From Oscillatoriales cyanobacterium RM2_1_1 (lineage in GTDB: Bacteria > Cyanobacteriota > Cyanobacteriia > Cyanobacteriales > Microcoleaceae): a stretch of 42,849 bases of DNA. The DNA lies in the NCBI GenBank assembly GCA_012033335.1, contig JAAURB010000043.1:1-42849 (forward strand). The letters run 5' to 3'. The notes beneath the pieces were generated by a model. The model did no database searches. It was not told the origin of the DNA and saw only the letters and a list, made by a program, of their open reading frames with translations. Below are positions 18,101-25,682 of the stretch, piece by piece (positions within the stretch are counted from its first letter, which is position 1; each line of letters begins with the position of its first letter). The position numbers and the translations under genes were made by a program.

Positions 18101-19690
18101 AGAGTTGTTACTAGCGCCTCCCCGGATTACCACAGCCCTGTCATGGGAACGAATCGTATTGTTTTGAATCAGATTATTGGCCCCCAACCCCCCGCCCACT
18201 GAAATCCCACCCCCCTCATTCCCGACAATCAAATTTCCGGTTCCAGTTGTGGTGCCGCCGATTAAATTGTTATTACTGTTGAAAATTGCAATACCATCGA
18301 GGTCATTGGGGAGTTCATCCCCCCCCAAGGGACTGAGGTTGAGATTTGCCCCAATAATATTGCCCTGAACTCTATTCTCCTGAACGGTATTGAGGCTGGT
18401 ATCGGGGGCGATCGCAATTCCATTTCCCCCATTCCCAGAAATCAGGTTCCCCTGACCCAGGCTCCCCTCCAACCGAGCCCCACCAATCAGGTTGCCGGAA
18501 GCACTACCAGATAGTCTAATACCACTGCCACCGTTGCCCTGATCCCTAAGACCACTCCGGTCAGTGCCAATAAAGTTGCTCTGGATCACGTTATTGCGGC
18601 TGTTAATCACCATGCCATCCAAGGCAAATCCATTAATCACCAAACCCTGAATGAAGCTGCCATCGGAACCCGTTTCCAGAACCAAACCATTGGCGGCAAG
18701 ACCCGCATTGCTACCGCTGAGTTCAATAATCGGATTTCCAGAAAAACCAGGTTGGGAACCCCCGTTAATAAAGACAGGACTGGTAATCCCCGGCAGGGGC
18801 GAATTGGGCTGGATGGTCAAGGAGTCAGCAGGAAGCAAGAAGAAAATATTATCGTCCCCAGGCAGGGCATTGGCTTCTTCTAAAGCCGCCCTGAAGGTTA
18901 CGGTTCCTGAGCTAGTCAATGCCAATCCATCCCCCGGATTACTATCGGGTTCGTCCCCGATGTTATTGACAGTAAAAATTGCAAAAATCTCGGGGTAAGT
19001 AGCCCGGGTAGGTTCAGTAAAAGCGATGGAAGACTGAATATCTCCGATTTGAATATCAAGATCCCAGTTACCTCCCCGTTGGGGATTGCCCACCGCCGTA
19101 CTGGAGGCTGCAATATTGGCCCCCGTGATCTGGTGCAACTGCTCCAGCAAGGGATGCCCTGAAACTCCCTCCGTCTCAACTGCTGCTCCAATATGACAGC
19201 CATAGAGGAAAATCTCCGCAACGTTCCAGCGCTGCAACTGAGAACGGTACCGATCCAAATTGTGGTTGGTTAAAAGCGTATGGCCCAGTTTTAGGGTTCC
19301 GGGTGCGCCATGACCCACCAAGTGCAGAGCTCTAACGGGGACGTTATCTGAAAGACTGTCTGAAATATTATTGTCTGAAATACTCTTAAATATTGGCTCA
19401 GGGGGCTGAACCAGATAGTCAGTAATTTGCCTGATACTGTCCTGTTCAGGATGTAAAACCAGGATTTCCACCCCAGGTTTGACCCCAGCCACCAACGGTA
19501 AGAGGGATTGAAGCCCCGGATCAAATACCACCAGCGTTCGGCTTGGGATGGATGGATAGAAGGATGGGCAATCGCCAGCAAAATCTGCCTGCGATGTCAC
19601 TGCAGTCTCTCTTGAAAGTTCTGTTAACATCTCTGTTAAAGTCTTTGCTGAACTCCCATAACAATTTCCCCGTTCAATTAAGCTATTCAT
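12146..19690 (-). CDS. Giant exoprotein: DUF4347 head, beta-helix, Calx-beta-like repeats, RTX tail
   Basis: This 2514-residue protein has a modular layout. Residues about 50-235 are DUF4347-like, with LVGHGAPG (His127) and FLYGCHIGA (Cys165) placed like a His/Cys dyad. Residues about 240-600 are a right-handed beta-helix rich in NLIGG/NLISGNGGNG turns. About 700-2320 hold three canonical Calx-beta domains and about 11 diverged repeats of roughly 105-115 residues, each with an FTPENWDxPQTV core and a VDD. About 2336-2436 are RTX nonapeptides (GGxGNDxL), followed by an RTX-type end domain. This layout indicates calcium-dependent folding and type I secretion of a surface adhesin. No signal peptide is seen. 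The ATG at 19690 lacks a ribosome site, so the start is approximate. Confidence 0.88.
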   Translation of the reverse strand: MNSLIERGNCYGSSAKTLTEMLTELSRETAVTSQADFAGDCPSFYPSIPSRTLVVFDPGLQSLLPLVAGVKPGVEILVLHPEQDSIRQITDYLVQPPEPIFKSISDNNISDSLSDNVPVRALHLVGHGAPGTLKLGHTLLTNHNLDRYRSQLQRWNVAEIFLYGCHIGAAVETEGVSGHPLLEQLHQITGANIAASSTAVGNPQRGGNWDLDIQIGDIQSSIAFTEPTRATYPEIFAIFTVNNIGDEPDSNPGDGLALTSSGTVTFRAALEEANALPGDDNIFFLLPADSLTIQPNSPLPGITSPVFINGGSQPGFSGNPIIELSGSNAGLAANGLVLETGSDGSFIQGLVINGFALDGMVINSRNNVIQSNFIGTDRSGLRDQGNGGSGIRLSGSASGNLIGGARLEGSLGQGNLISGNGGNGIAIAPDTSLNTVQENRVQGNIIGANLNLSPLGGDELPNDLDGIAIFNSNNNLIGGTTTGTGNLIVGNEGGGISVGGGLGANNLIQNNTIRSHDRAVVIRGGASNNSVGAAGVGNAILDNNRGVVITDLSVGNRILNNTLFNPVIDIDLGGDGITANDLLDGDTGPNNLQNTPILQTAIIGSTNLNPQQNIQVTGILNSTPNGVFTIQLFANVFSVAGNPDSLNDQVFLGEIQVVTDENGNGAFSPLLPIPEGLQVSNQIIATATDGTGSTSEFSPAIDLVPQNIVLPLVSVGISPAPVTEGAAPGTLSLFLTTPAPVGGLTVSYDLTGSTALNPADFTLAAAENLTQLNGANFTIAPGATTASLQVIPVDDSLLEANEQIQFNLRSGSGYGLDGIANQASVILQDNEVARFEIVPLVGLVTSEDGDTASFTVALSAPPTATVTVSLASNDLMEGTVAVSSLSFTPENWDQPQPVAVTGVNDALVDPDTPYTVTVGGVVTSLDPNFNSIAPATVNLTNRDNDIAGVLIPNAPRITHEDGLRTDQDTFPVVLTSQPSADVVVNLISSDLSEGRVSQSALTFTSLNWNIPQLVTLAGVDDTVVDGDISYTIETTVSTTDPGYQALDPIDLAVSNIDDDRAGIQVTPTAGLTTSENGGFAQFEVVLTSQPTGNVATNLSSDNPDEGQVSRSTLTFTPETWNTAQTVLVMGVDDAVADGDQLYTIVLDSAVSSDPTYAAIDPDNVRVTNADNEAPGIIVNPISGLTTTEAGGSDTFEILLTSQPTDDVTIMVASSDTTEGVISGNSTLVFTNENWTKPQTITVAGVDDDQVDGPVSYTLVTTVETGDPIYQTLAAADVQVTNTDDDVPGILITPTTGLTTSEAGGTAQFAVVLASRPITEVVINLSSSNIQEGTLGTSALTFNPANWDTPQVVTITGVDDEIADGNIPYTIITEAALSADENYSGLELEDINVVNADNDLPGIRVSPTSGLITTESGGTAEFTIVLNTQPTANVVLNLSSSNSLEGVPSLATVNFSPVNWFQPQTITVTGVGDGVVDPDVLYSILTSATQSDDPAYDNLNPDDVSVTNRNTDLPVVNLTVSPGIGTEAEMTAIAVTATVSSPVIGNQTIDLSVTGTGITPTDYALSGLQIVIPDGQIQGMATLTIVDDFRRESDEVAILTLANPSPGIFLGPQATANLTIQDNDVAPTIAFAESNYRVNEAGDRDSPGFLDVTLNRIGDITDPSTVTVQFEAGTAIAGQDFDDTPIVITFEANESIAQVSIPILEDLTAEATEGFTLVLANPGAGTELGDPRTALVEILDNENPDIDSSVTQLAVAEGGAGSRYELVLATQPRNRVTIAFDSGDQLEPIGAIEFTPENWDIPQTVEVFAVDDDAVEGAHTGEIIQTVTSEDANYDGFSLETIQVDIADNDQADVLVTPLNLPLEEGGASASYSLVLTRPPISSVTVSFDPGDQLNPIAAIEFTPENWEIPQTVEVSAIDDTVIEGEQIASVRHQVSSEDLNYEGLLIPVVQTVITDNDFAAQVIFTPVSLTAAENGATASYTLVLDTSPTAPVTVNFTPEDLLEPIDVIVFDSSNWDTPQTVTVVAVDDNFVESEQVGLITHEVQSDDNNFAGLEITDVEIAIADNDVARVEITQTGGTTRVREDGATDTYQVVLTSQPTRSVRVTLSPDSQLDIGEGPEGAVELIFTPETWDSPQTITVAAIDDSLVEATTHTATINYGVRSDDPDYNLNSAIRIDGTQRVNLTVAITDNDEPLPPGTPGFNLIQPVRQTDVLEGFGDDLYKLVLTSEPTAAVKINLDPGSQLQADQRSLTFTPANWNIPQSITVTAIDDGSSEGQQTTTIIHTASSEDFRYDGLAVATLEVTVSDNDNRGEQLTFSEPVIQSFSDADDRGTGSDGSDVFYGNRGNDLLRGARGEDLILGQAGADGLFGGGGNDVLIGGQDNDHIQGSGGDDVIFGDRGRDRLNGGQGNDQLFGNFGNDRLLGEQGTDTLAGGRGNDAFVLGLGSGSSDVSFADRILDFTDTEDVIELQGSLTFDQLEITASPGGALIQVLATGEFLAILENVDTSNLTAQDFI

Positions 19691-20085
19691 TACTAAGATT
19701 GCTTTACTAAAACTTTACAATTTTGTTTAATAATCCGGAATAAAATCCTCTTCTTTTGAGAAGATCGTTTGAGAAGATTACGTAGGGTTTACTAGAGTTT
19801 ACAAAATTACTCACTAAAATAAATTACTCACTAAAATATTGATCAACTGAATCAGCTCGTTTATATCTTAGCAAATTCACTTAGAAACCTTGCTATATCC
19901 AGGATAATTTTTTACCTTAAGGAAGACCGAAAAGTCATGAACCAGACCCAGGGGAAACGATTATCCCCCTTGAAATTGCTCTTCTTAAAGTTTCTTAAAG
20001 ACAGACCAGTCCCGGAAAAAGTTCCTTAAGGTTTCTTAAAGTTATTAATCAACATCCTGCATCAAAATTCAAGGGTTTGCCTGTC
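19691..20085 (-). promoter_or_regulatory. AT-rich upstream region of the giant exoprotein with direct repeats
   Basis: This 395-base gap has no gene. It contains a 16-base sequence, AATTACTCACTAAAAT, repeated at 19805-19820 and 19822-19837. A TTTGAGAAGAT motif is repeated near 19756-19780. Four related 10-base units of CTTCTTAAAG type lie at 19981-19990, 19991-20000, 20021-20030 and 20031-20040. Spaced direct repeats upstream of a large secreted protein could be regulator sites, but no known operator matches by eye. Confidence 0.4.
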
Positions 20086-21483
20086 TTACCAGGGACTCCC
20101 AATTATCGTAAAACCTGACCAATAGTAGGGATGGGAAAAGTTATTGTTGGCTTGTCGGGGAATTTCAGGGGTGAGGGGAATAATGCCCACAATATCTGAA
20201 ACCACTAAATCATTTGATTCAATCCGGATCTGTCCCGAAAGCATGGCAATTTGGGCCTGGCGAAACGCTTCTGCCTTGATCGGGATCGTTTGCAATTGTT
20301 GATAGAACTCTGCCATCAAACCCAGAGTTCCTATATCAGACACGTACCAAAGACTAGCCAACACAGAAGGAATTCCAGTTTGCACTGCCAACCCAGCAAA
20401 ACCCATCTCTGCCCCCTCATCGCCGATTGCCGTTCGACAGGCGCTCAAAATTAACAGATTCAGACTTGAGTTACCCCACTTCCAATCCAAACCTTGCAAC
20501 TCATCAATAGTGACCCGCCCATCCCAAAATAGAATATAATTATTCGTGCGAGGATTACCCCTCCTGAACTCGCTATGGGTTGCCAGATGGACAATGTCAT
20601 AGGGTTTAGCTAACCGTTGCTTCCTGAAGTTCTCTAGGGTAAATTCTTCATTCAAGAAGTACTTTTCATTGTCCTGAGTTGTTTCTGTAATTACTTTCAA
20701 TTCTAGGGGAACCGCCGGTAATTCTTCTTCGTCTGATTCCGGAAAGACCGAGGCTCCCATGGCCAAAACCCGAGGATTTTTAATCGGCTGATAGCGGGTA
20801 TCCGTCAAACTAAAACTGGGAATTAAGCTCAAGCTATATTTCTGAATTAAGAACTGTTCCTGCTCCCCATCATAAAAAGCTGCTACGGGCAATCCCCGAA
20901 GCTGTCGATCCATCGCAAACATCAGGGTATTAATCTCTTGGGCTTGCAGTTCAGATTCTATCGGGGCAATCATCCACTGATAAAGTTGTTCAGCAAAGGG
21001 GCGATAGGAATCAGTACTGAGTTTCCGGGGAGAGGTAACAGCGGTGAGAAACTGATTCGCGATTTCAATTACTGTTGCACGACTCACCGGAACAGTCTGG
21101 CGGATTGTTCCTTCGGCTGTCACCACTGAGACTTCCAAGGACGCAGCCTGAAGAAGGATATAGACTACCGCAATATTTTGCCCGGTTGCCTGGGTGACCT
21201 TATCCAGGGTACTTTGAATCGTATCTAAACTGGCTTCTCCTGATAGAGGGCCCACTCCTAGATAAGTTTCATATTCCAGATTGAAAAGTTGATCAATTTG
21301 AGGAATCAGGGTTTCAATACTGTCGGTTCTAAAATTTTCAGCCAATTCTGCCCGAGCCACTTCCACGACTTGAACTGGAGGGATCGGCTTACTGATGGTC
21401 GCTTCAGAGGATTGTCCATTGGGGTTGGGGAGATTGGCATCGCTGTTTGAAGTACTCTGCCGAACCACGGGCTCCGCTGTCAC
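20086..21483 (-). CDS. CHAT-domain protease, C-terminal part of a haemagglutinin-CHAT protein
   Basis: The CHAT domain is a caspase-related clan CD protease fold. VHLATHSEF (His303, numbering from 21483) and LILSACRTAIG (Cys349) give the catalytic dyad, followed by GFAGLAVQTGIPSVLASLWY typical of the family. The apparent GTG start at 21483 is not a real start. The same frame stays open upstream as [20 protein letters not shown] preceded by a Pro-Ser-Pro-Asn repeat. That repeat joins the proline-rich end of the preceding ORF if one base is restored near 21649-21652. The full protein therefore runs from 23867 to 20086, about 1260 residues. It may be a secreted or surface protease. Its target is unknown, and the giant exoprotein lies just downstream. 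Confidence 0.87.
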   Translation of the reverse strand: MTAEPVVRQSTSNSDANLPNPNGQSSEATISKPIPPVQVVEVARAELAENFRTDSIETLIPQIDQLFNLEYETYLGVGPLSGEASLDTIQSTLDKVTQATGQNIAVVYILLQAASLEVSVVTAEGTIRQTVPVSRATVIEIANQFLTAVTSPRKLSTDSYRPFAEQLYQWMIAPIESELQAQEINTLMFAMDRQLRGLPVAAFYDGEQEQFLIQKYSLSLIPSFSLTDTRYQPIKNPRVLAMGASVFPESDEEELPAVPLELKVITETTQDNEKYFLNEEFTLENFRKQRLAKPYDIVHLATHSEFRRGNPRTNNYILFWDGRVTIDELQGLDWKWGNSSLNLLILSACRTAIGDEGAEMGFAGLAVQTGIPSVLASLWYVSDIGTLGLMAEFYQQLQTIPIKAEAFRQAQIAMLSGQIRIESNDLVVSDIVGIIPLTPEIPRQANNNFSHPYYWSGFTIIGSPW

Positions 21484-23222
21484 GGCTGCAGCAATTTCCT
21501 GTTCCTGTTCAGGAGCAACGGGAGAACTGGTGGGAGGATTTGAAATCGGGGTCGGGTTGGGACTGGGATTGGGACTGGGATTGGGACTGGGATTGGGACT
21601 GGGATTAGGACTGGGACTGGGATTGGGACTGGGCTCGGGGTTCGGGGTGGGGCAGGCTCCTCACCCCTGGGCGGAATAGGCGGAACTGGAGCTGGAGATG
21701 GCATCGGGTTGGGATCTTCCCCTGGGGTGGGGACAGGTTCAGGGGTGGGAGATGGATCAACACCTGGGGAGGGCGTCGGTTCCGGGATGGGGGATGGTTC
21801 AGGAATTGGAGTCGGTTCCGGGGAGGGAGTCGGTTCTGGGATGGGATTGGGATCGGGTTTTGAGTCTTGTGGAATCGTTTCAATATTGATATTGCCCTGA
21901 ATAAATATTCCGTCCGAAGGCACGGGAATTTCCAGGACAGGAACAACCCGGTCAGAGCCGCTGGCGATCGCCCCGGCTGTACCGTTGATCGACGGATCGC
22001 CAATGCTAAAGGGAGTATCAGTTCCACCCCCCTGTAAAATCCGAATATTGCCTCCAGAGCCAGAGATTGTAGCGGAAGAGATACTGGTGGGAGTACCATC
22101 TGGGGCAGTAAACGTACCGTTCACCCGCAAAAAGTTGTCCGTTGAAATTAGGATATTGCCCCCAGCAGAATTGATAGTTCGACCGACGGTAATATTATCG
22201 AGGGCATCCAACTCAATTCGTCCCCCCTGGGATTCAACCTGATTCAGCCGGATTTCATTGCCAGATTGCAAAATCACAGGCCCACCCGCTGTCTGAATCG
22301 ACCCCACCGAAATTGAGCGACCTGAAAGGGGCTGTTCAATAAAGACATTGCCCTCGGAGGAGTTGCCCAGATTAGAGGTTCCACCCCTGACCCCCGATTG
22401 CAAAATCACGGCTGGACTGTTGGCCAGAATAAACTCATCGGTTCCGGGAGCAGGATTAATAATTGTCACATCGGGGCTGGTGATGGTAATGTCTCCCCCC
22501 CGAATTGCTCCCCCCGCCTCAACCTTGAGGGATGCCCCTTCATAGCTACTAAAGATCACATTGCCAGCGGCGGTAATAATCGGATCAAAAAGACTGACAA
22601 AGTTTCCTCCGGTTCCCGTGGGGCTGAGAATGCTGAAATTCCCGCCGGTACTAAAGTGGCTATCCCCAGAAATGATGCCAGGGCTGATCAGGGTTAGATC
22701 TCCTGTCGCTTGAAATGGGGTATAAGGAGGAGTATTCAGGGCCAGAATATCGATGCCCTGACCTCCACCCAGGGTAAGGGTTCCCCCTGAAATCGCCGAA
22801 AACAGTCGCAAATCACTGTCTCGCACCTGTAGTACCCCACTGGCTAACAGGTTCAAATCTCCAGTTGTCCCTAGGGATCGCTCCACCAACACCAGATCAT
22901 TGGCTGCCCTCAAGGTTGCTGTATCCGCAAAAATAGCAGCGGATTGAGCGGCTTGGGCCTGGGGCGCAACGGCAATATCCCCTGCATTGACCCCCTTGCC
23001 GGTTGCGGTCAACACCAGATTGCCAGCGCTATCGAGGGTAACTCCGGTGGCCCCGGTGACTCCCGATCCGGTTAGCAAGGCTGGCAAGGTTAAGGGCGTG
23101 ATGGCTGGCCCCGAGTTGGCCGCTCCCGAAACAAACTCAGGGAGCCCCGGATTGATTTCCAAACTCAACAGGGAACCGTCCGGCTGAATCCGCAGCAAAT
23201 TTCCTCCCGATACAGTCTGCAC
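21480..23222 (-). CDS. Haemagglutinin-type (TPS) exoprotein, central beta-helix and proline-rich linker
   Basis: This is the central part of a two-partner-secretion-type protein. It has repeated beta-helix strands such as [38 protein letters not shown] and [17 protein letters not shown], as in filamentous haemagglutinin family proteins of cyanobacteria. From about residue 455 a Pro-Glu-Pro-Thr linker begins. Past about 21650 the frame shown reads PIPVPIPVP, while the adjacent frame reads PSPNPSPN and leads into the CHAT domain, so the end at 21480 is a frameshift product. Its N-terminal continuation lies in other frames up to 23867. The first codons here ([17 protein letters not shown]) are internal sequence. 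Confidence 0.8.
   Translation of the reverse strand: MQTVSGGNLLRIQPDGSLLSLEINPGLPEFVSGAANSGPAITPLTLPALLTGSGVTGATGVTLDSAGNLVLTATGKGVNAGDIAVAPQAQAAQSAAIFADTATLRAANDLVLVERSLGTTGDLNLLASGVLQVRDSDLRLFSAISGGTLTLGGGQGIDILALNTPPYTPFQATGDLTLISPGIISGDSHFSTGGNFSILSPTGTGGNFVSLFDPIITAAGNVIFSSYEGASLKVEAGGAIRGGDITITSPDVTIINPAPGTDEFILANSPAVILQSGVRGGTSNLGNSSEGNVFIEQPLSGRSISVGSIQTAGGPVILQSGNEIRLNQVESQGGRIELDALDNITVGRTINSAGGNILISTDNFLRVNGTFTAPDGTPTSISSATISGSGGNIRILQGGGTDTPFSIGDPSINGTAGAIASGSDRVVPVLEIPVPSDGIFIQGNINIETIPQDSKPDPNPIPEPTPSPEPTPIPEPSPIPEPTPSPGVDPSPTPEPVPTPGEDPNPMPSPAPVPPIPPRGEEPAPPRTPSPVPIPVPVLIPVPIPVPIPVPIPVPTRPRFQILPPVLPLLLNRNRKLLQP
21540..21660. repeat. Short tandem repeat encoding the Pro-Ser-Pro-Asn linker
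   Basis: A 12-base unit, GGGACTGGGATT (plus strand), is repeated around 21557-21635 with few differences. In the reverse frame that continues into the CHAT domain it encodes (Pro-Ser-Pro-Asn)n. A flexible proline-rich spacer between secreted domains fits. Such repeats are prone to copy-number change and to assembly error, which may bear on the nearby frameshift. Confidence 0.75.
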
Positions 23223-23867
23223 CGTCAGGTTTCCCCCGGGCTTCCAGGGTTCCCGTATTGATCACCGTTCCCGCCAGCAGGGTCAGATCTTGCCCGGGCT
23301 GAACGGCCAATCGCCCGAAATTGATCACACTCCCCGGGGTTTCGCTGTCAAATCGGAATTCCTCAGGGGTTCCCACCAAGTTTGCCCATTCATTGCTGCC
23401 CAAGGCATTAAACCAGTAACCGTCCCCAAACCCAATGCCGTTAGCCGTTGTGGCTGTAAAAGCGGCGGGAATATTCAGACTGGCATTGGGGCCAAAGACA
23501 ATTCCAGCGGGATTGATCAGAAATAAATTGGACTGACCTCCAGAAATCTGAATCAGACCATTAATAAATGAAGCATCTCCGCCATTAACCCGCCCTAAAA
23601 TATTGCGAATCTCAGGATTAGAGAGGAAGTTGGCGACCTGATTGGCATCTAGACCAAACTGCTCGAAGCTATGAAACAGATTCTCCCCTGCCCGCCTCCC
23701 TCCACCAATATTAAATTGCTGCCCATCGGGGGAGGTGACTGTTGTTCCAGTGCCATCCGCCCCAGGGGTAATCGGTTGGGCGATCGCGCCCTACCACTCA
23801 AAATAAATACTGCTAACACCCACAAAAGCAGTTGGTGTGCTTTATTGGTTTGGCTTTTTAACGCCAT
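23137..23867 (-). CDS. Haemagglutinin-type exoprotein, N-terminal signal peptide and TPS domain (frameshifted)
   Basis: ATG 23867 opens [20 protein letters not shown] and FILSG, a signal peptide. The frame breaks at about 23785-23790, within AGGGCGCGATCGCCC. The next frame continues [20 protein letters not shown], then [33 protein letters not shown] and [13 protein letters not shown]. These are the classic haemagglutination-activity (TPS) domain hallmarks that guide export through a TpsB pore. That frame is open to 23137. A second shift near 23236, in a CCCGGGGG run, returns to the frame of the central part. No TpsB transporter gene lies in the window. Clean coding on both sides of each shift suggests sequence error. 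Confidence 0.78.
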
Positions 23868-24871
23868 CTTTAAACCCCTTCAAAGGAAAATCTTTACGGA
23901 ATCTCAGGTGATAAACGAGGATTAAATCAGAGGATTTGAGAGAGCAGACGGGCAACCGAACCAAAATTCAGCTTTAGATGCTACAAATCCAGATCTTTGT
24001 CCATCATAATCCCTCAAAAAAATTTCTTGGGCCATTTTTATGGCTCAATCAATCCTTCACAGAAGAACGTGGTTATGAAACAATCTAGTGGGATGGCGGG
24101 TTAGGGATGGCGGATCGGGGGTGACAGATCGGGGGTGGCGGATCAGTCAATTGGCTTAGACTAGGCTCTTGACTGAGCGATTCGCTGACTCAGCGATTTG
24201 CTAAATTTAGACTGGCTAACATTCACGACAGATCAACGTCAATTCTGAAAGCAGAGAAAACGTGAAAAGCTAGCTCCAAGAGCTTTTACCACTGGCCTCG
24301 AACACTCGGCTGACCAAGACGGCTGATCAGGATAATTCAAGCTAACCTCATATACCCTCGATGTCAAGTCATGGGCTCGAAGCCCCAAGGCAAACGCATC
24401 TTATTTTTAGAACGCCTGGGGAGCAAGGGTTTCAGCCATCGGATGCCGGAAAATCTTGGTCAGCGAAACGCTGACCAAGAAAGGCTTTCAGGATTTAGAT
24501 GCGTTTGCCCTACTCGAAGACCGGTTGCATCCCTAGGCTGCTGACCTTGACACGCCAGTTCCGTTAAGATTTCCCCGATAATTTTTCCCGATGATTTTTT
24601 CCAGATCATTTAAGGTGGCCCCAAAAGGTCTAAAGAATCTCTTCTGCTGCAGCGGGGAGAGTAGTCAAAGCAATTTTTGGTCTGGTACAGTACAGATTGA
24701 GTTAATTTTTTTGCTAACTGAAAAACGTCAGTAGGCGATTGTAATAATTGTCAAATGGAAGGGGGTTTGGGGCTTCGCCTCCAGATCGATCTTCTAATCA
24801 ATTTCGTCAAGCTACTGATTGCAATGATCAGCACCAAAACGTTTAGATAAACTATCAAACTATCAGGATCC
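23868..24871. other. Gene-free kilobase between the exoprotein and CBS-CP12 genes
   Basis: About 1 kb between divergent genes has no convincing ORF. It holds a nested inverted repeat (24389-24509, listed separately). Short G-rich direct repeats of the GATCGGGGGTGGCG type lie at about 24090-24145, and repeated GCTGACCAAG motifs occur near 24311 and 24469. It presumably contains the promoters of both flanking genes. I could not pick a clear -35/-10 pair by eye. Confidence 0.5.
24389..24509. repeat. Nested inverted repeat (possible MITE)
   Basis: The outer arms are a perfect 13-base inverted repeat: GGCAAACGCATCT at 24389-24401 and AGATGCGTTTGCC at 24497-24509. Inside is a second perfect hairpin, TCTTGGTCAGCG (24454-24465) and CGCTGACCAAGA (24469-24480), with the loop AAA. 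The layout, terminal repeats around a 121-base non-coding body with an internal hairpin, fits a miniature mobile element or a structured RNA. Confidence 0.65.
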
Positions 24872-25489
24872 ATGATGTTAAAAGCAAAAGATGTCATGAC
24901 GACAGAGGTCGCCACTATTAAGGGATCAGCAACGGTTGCCGATGCGGTCAAAAAATTCAATGATCTGGGGGTCAGGGCTTTGATTGTTGATCGCCGCCAT
25001 GAACAGGATGCCTATGGGATTATCACGGAGACTGACGTAGTCTACAAAGTGACGGCCTTTGGCAGAGATCCCAAGCGGATGCGGGTATTTGAAATCATGA
25101 CCAAGCCCTGCATTGCAGTGAACCCCGATTTGGGAGTGGAATATGTTGCCCGTTTATTTGCCCAGACCCATATCCACATTGCCCCCGTGATTCAGGAAAC
25201 ACTGTTAGGAATTATTTCTATCGGTGATATTTTATCTAGAGGAGATTTTGTTGAGAAACCCAAAAGCTTGATCCTGGCTAAACGGATCGAACAGGCGATC
25301 GCCGAAGCCCGCCAGATCTGTGCTCAAACTGGGCCAACTTCAAAGAAATGCGCCGCAGCCTGGGACATCGTTGAGGAATTGCAAGCCGAAGCCTCCCACC
25401 AGAAAGCTGAACGTTTAGAAAAAACTGCCTTCGAGGAATACTGCGAAGAAAACCCCGACGCCTTTGAAGCGCGGATCTACGATAGCTAA
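24872..25489 (+). CDS. CBS-CP12 fusion protein
   Basis: This 205-residue protein has two CBS domains (residues about 5-62 and 72-128: KAKDVMTTEVATI, GIITETDVVYKV, FEIMTKPCIAVN, LGIISIGDILSRG). A CP12 domain (about 135-205) follows: CAAAWDIVEELQAEASHQKA and EEYCEENPDAFEARIYDS. CP12 binds GAPDH and phosphoribulokinase to switch off the Calvin cycle, and CBS domains usually sense adenine nucleotides. CBS-CP12 fusions are known in cyanobacteria. The N-terminal Cys pair (150 and 160) is kept. In the C-terminal region only Cys191 remains, with Ala200 where canonical CP12 has its partner Cys. Start: ATG 24872, or the adjacent ATG 24875, with AGGA upstream. Confidence 0.92.
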   Translation: MMLKAKDVMTTEVATIKGSATVADAVKKFNDLGVRALIVDRRHEQDAYGIITETDVVYKVTAFGRDPKRMRVFEIMTKPCIAVNPDLGVEYVARLFAQTHIHIAPVIQETLLGIISIGDILSRGDFVEKPKSLILAKRIEQAIAEARQICAQTGPTSKKCAAAWDIVEELQAEASHQKAERLEKTAFEEYCEENPDAFEARIYDS

Positions 25490-25682
25490 GTTTGGCCAAA
25501 ACCTCGGCCTGGGGACATCAGTGATTGTTATTCCCAGGCTGCTGGCCGTAATGCATTTTAGGGCTGAAGTTTTGCCGCGATCTAGGCTAATCTGAAACCT
25601 CAGCAACAACTGCCCTGATCTGCGGTTAATCCCTTGGACTCTACAATGGTTTGTATCTCTCCATCCCTTTTCATCCCCTTCG

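Noticed and set aside
12416-19221. Many forward and reverse ORFs of 60-130 codons inside the giant gene
   Set aside because: They overlap a continuous 2514-codon gene with recognisable repeats. The repeated module makes recurring shadow ORFs.
21395-21679. Forward ORF with a long Gly-Leu repeat
   Set aside because: It is the antisense shadow of the proline-rich linker of the haemagglutinin-CHAT gene. The repeat comes from the 12-base DNA repeat.
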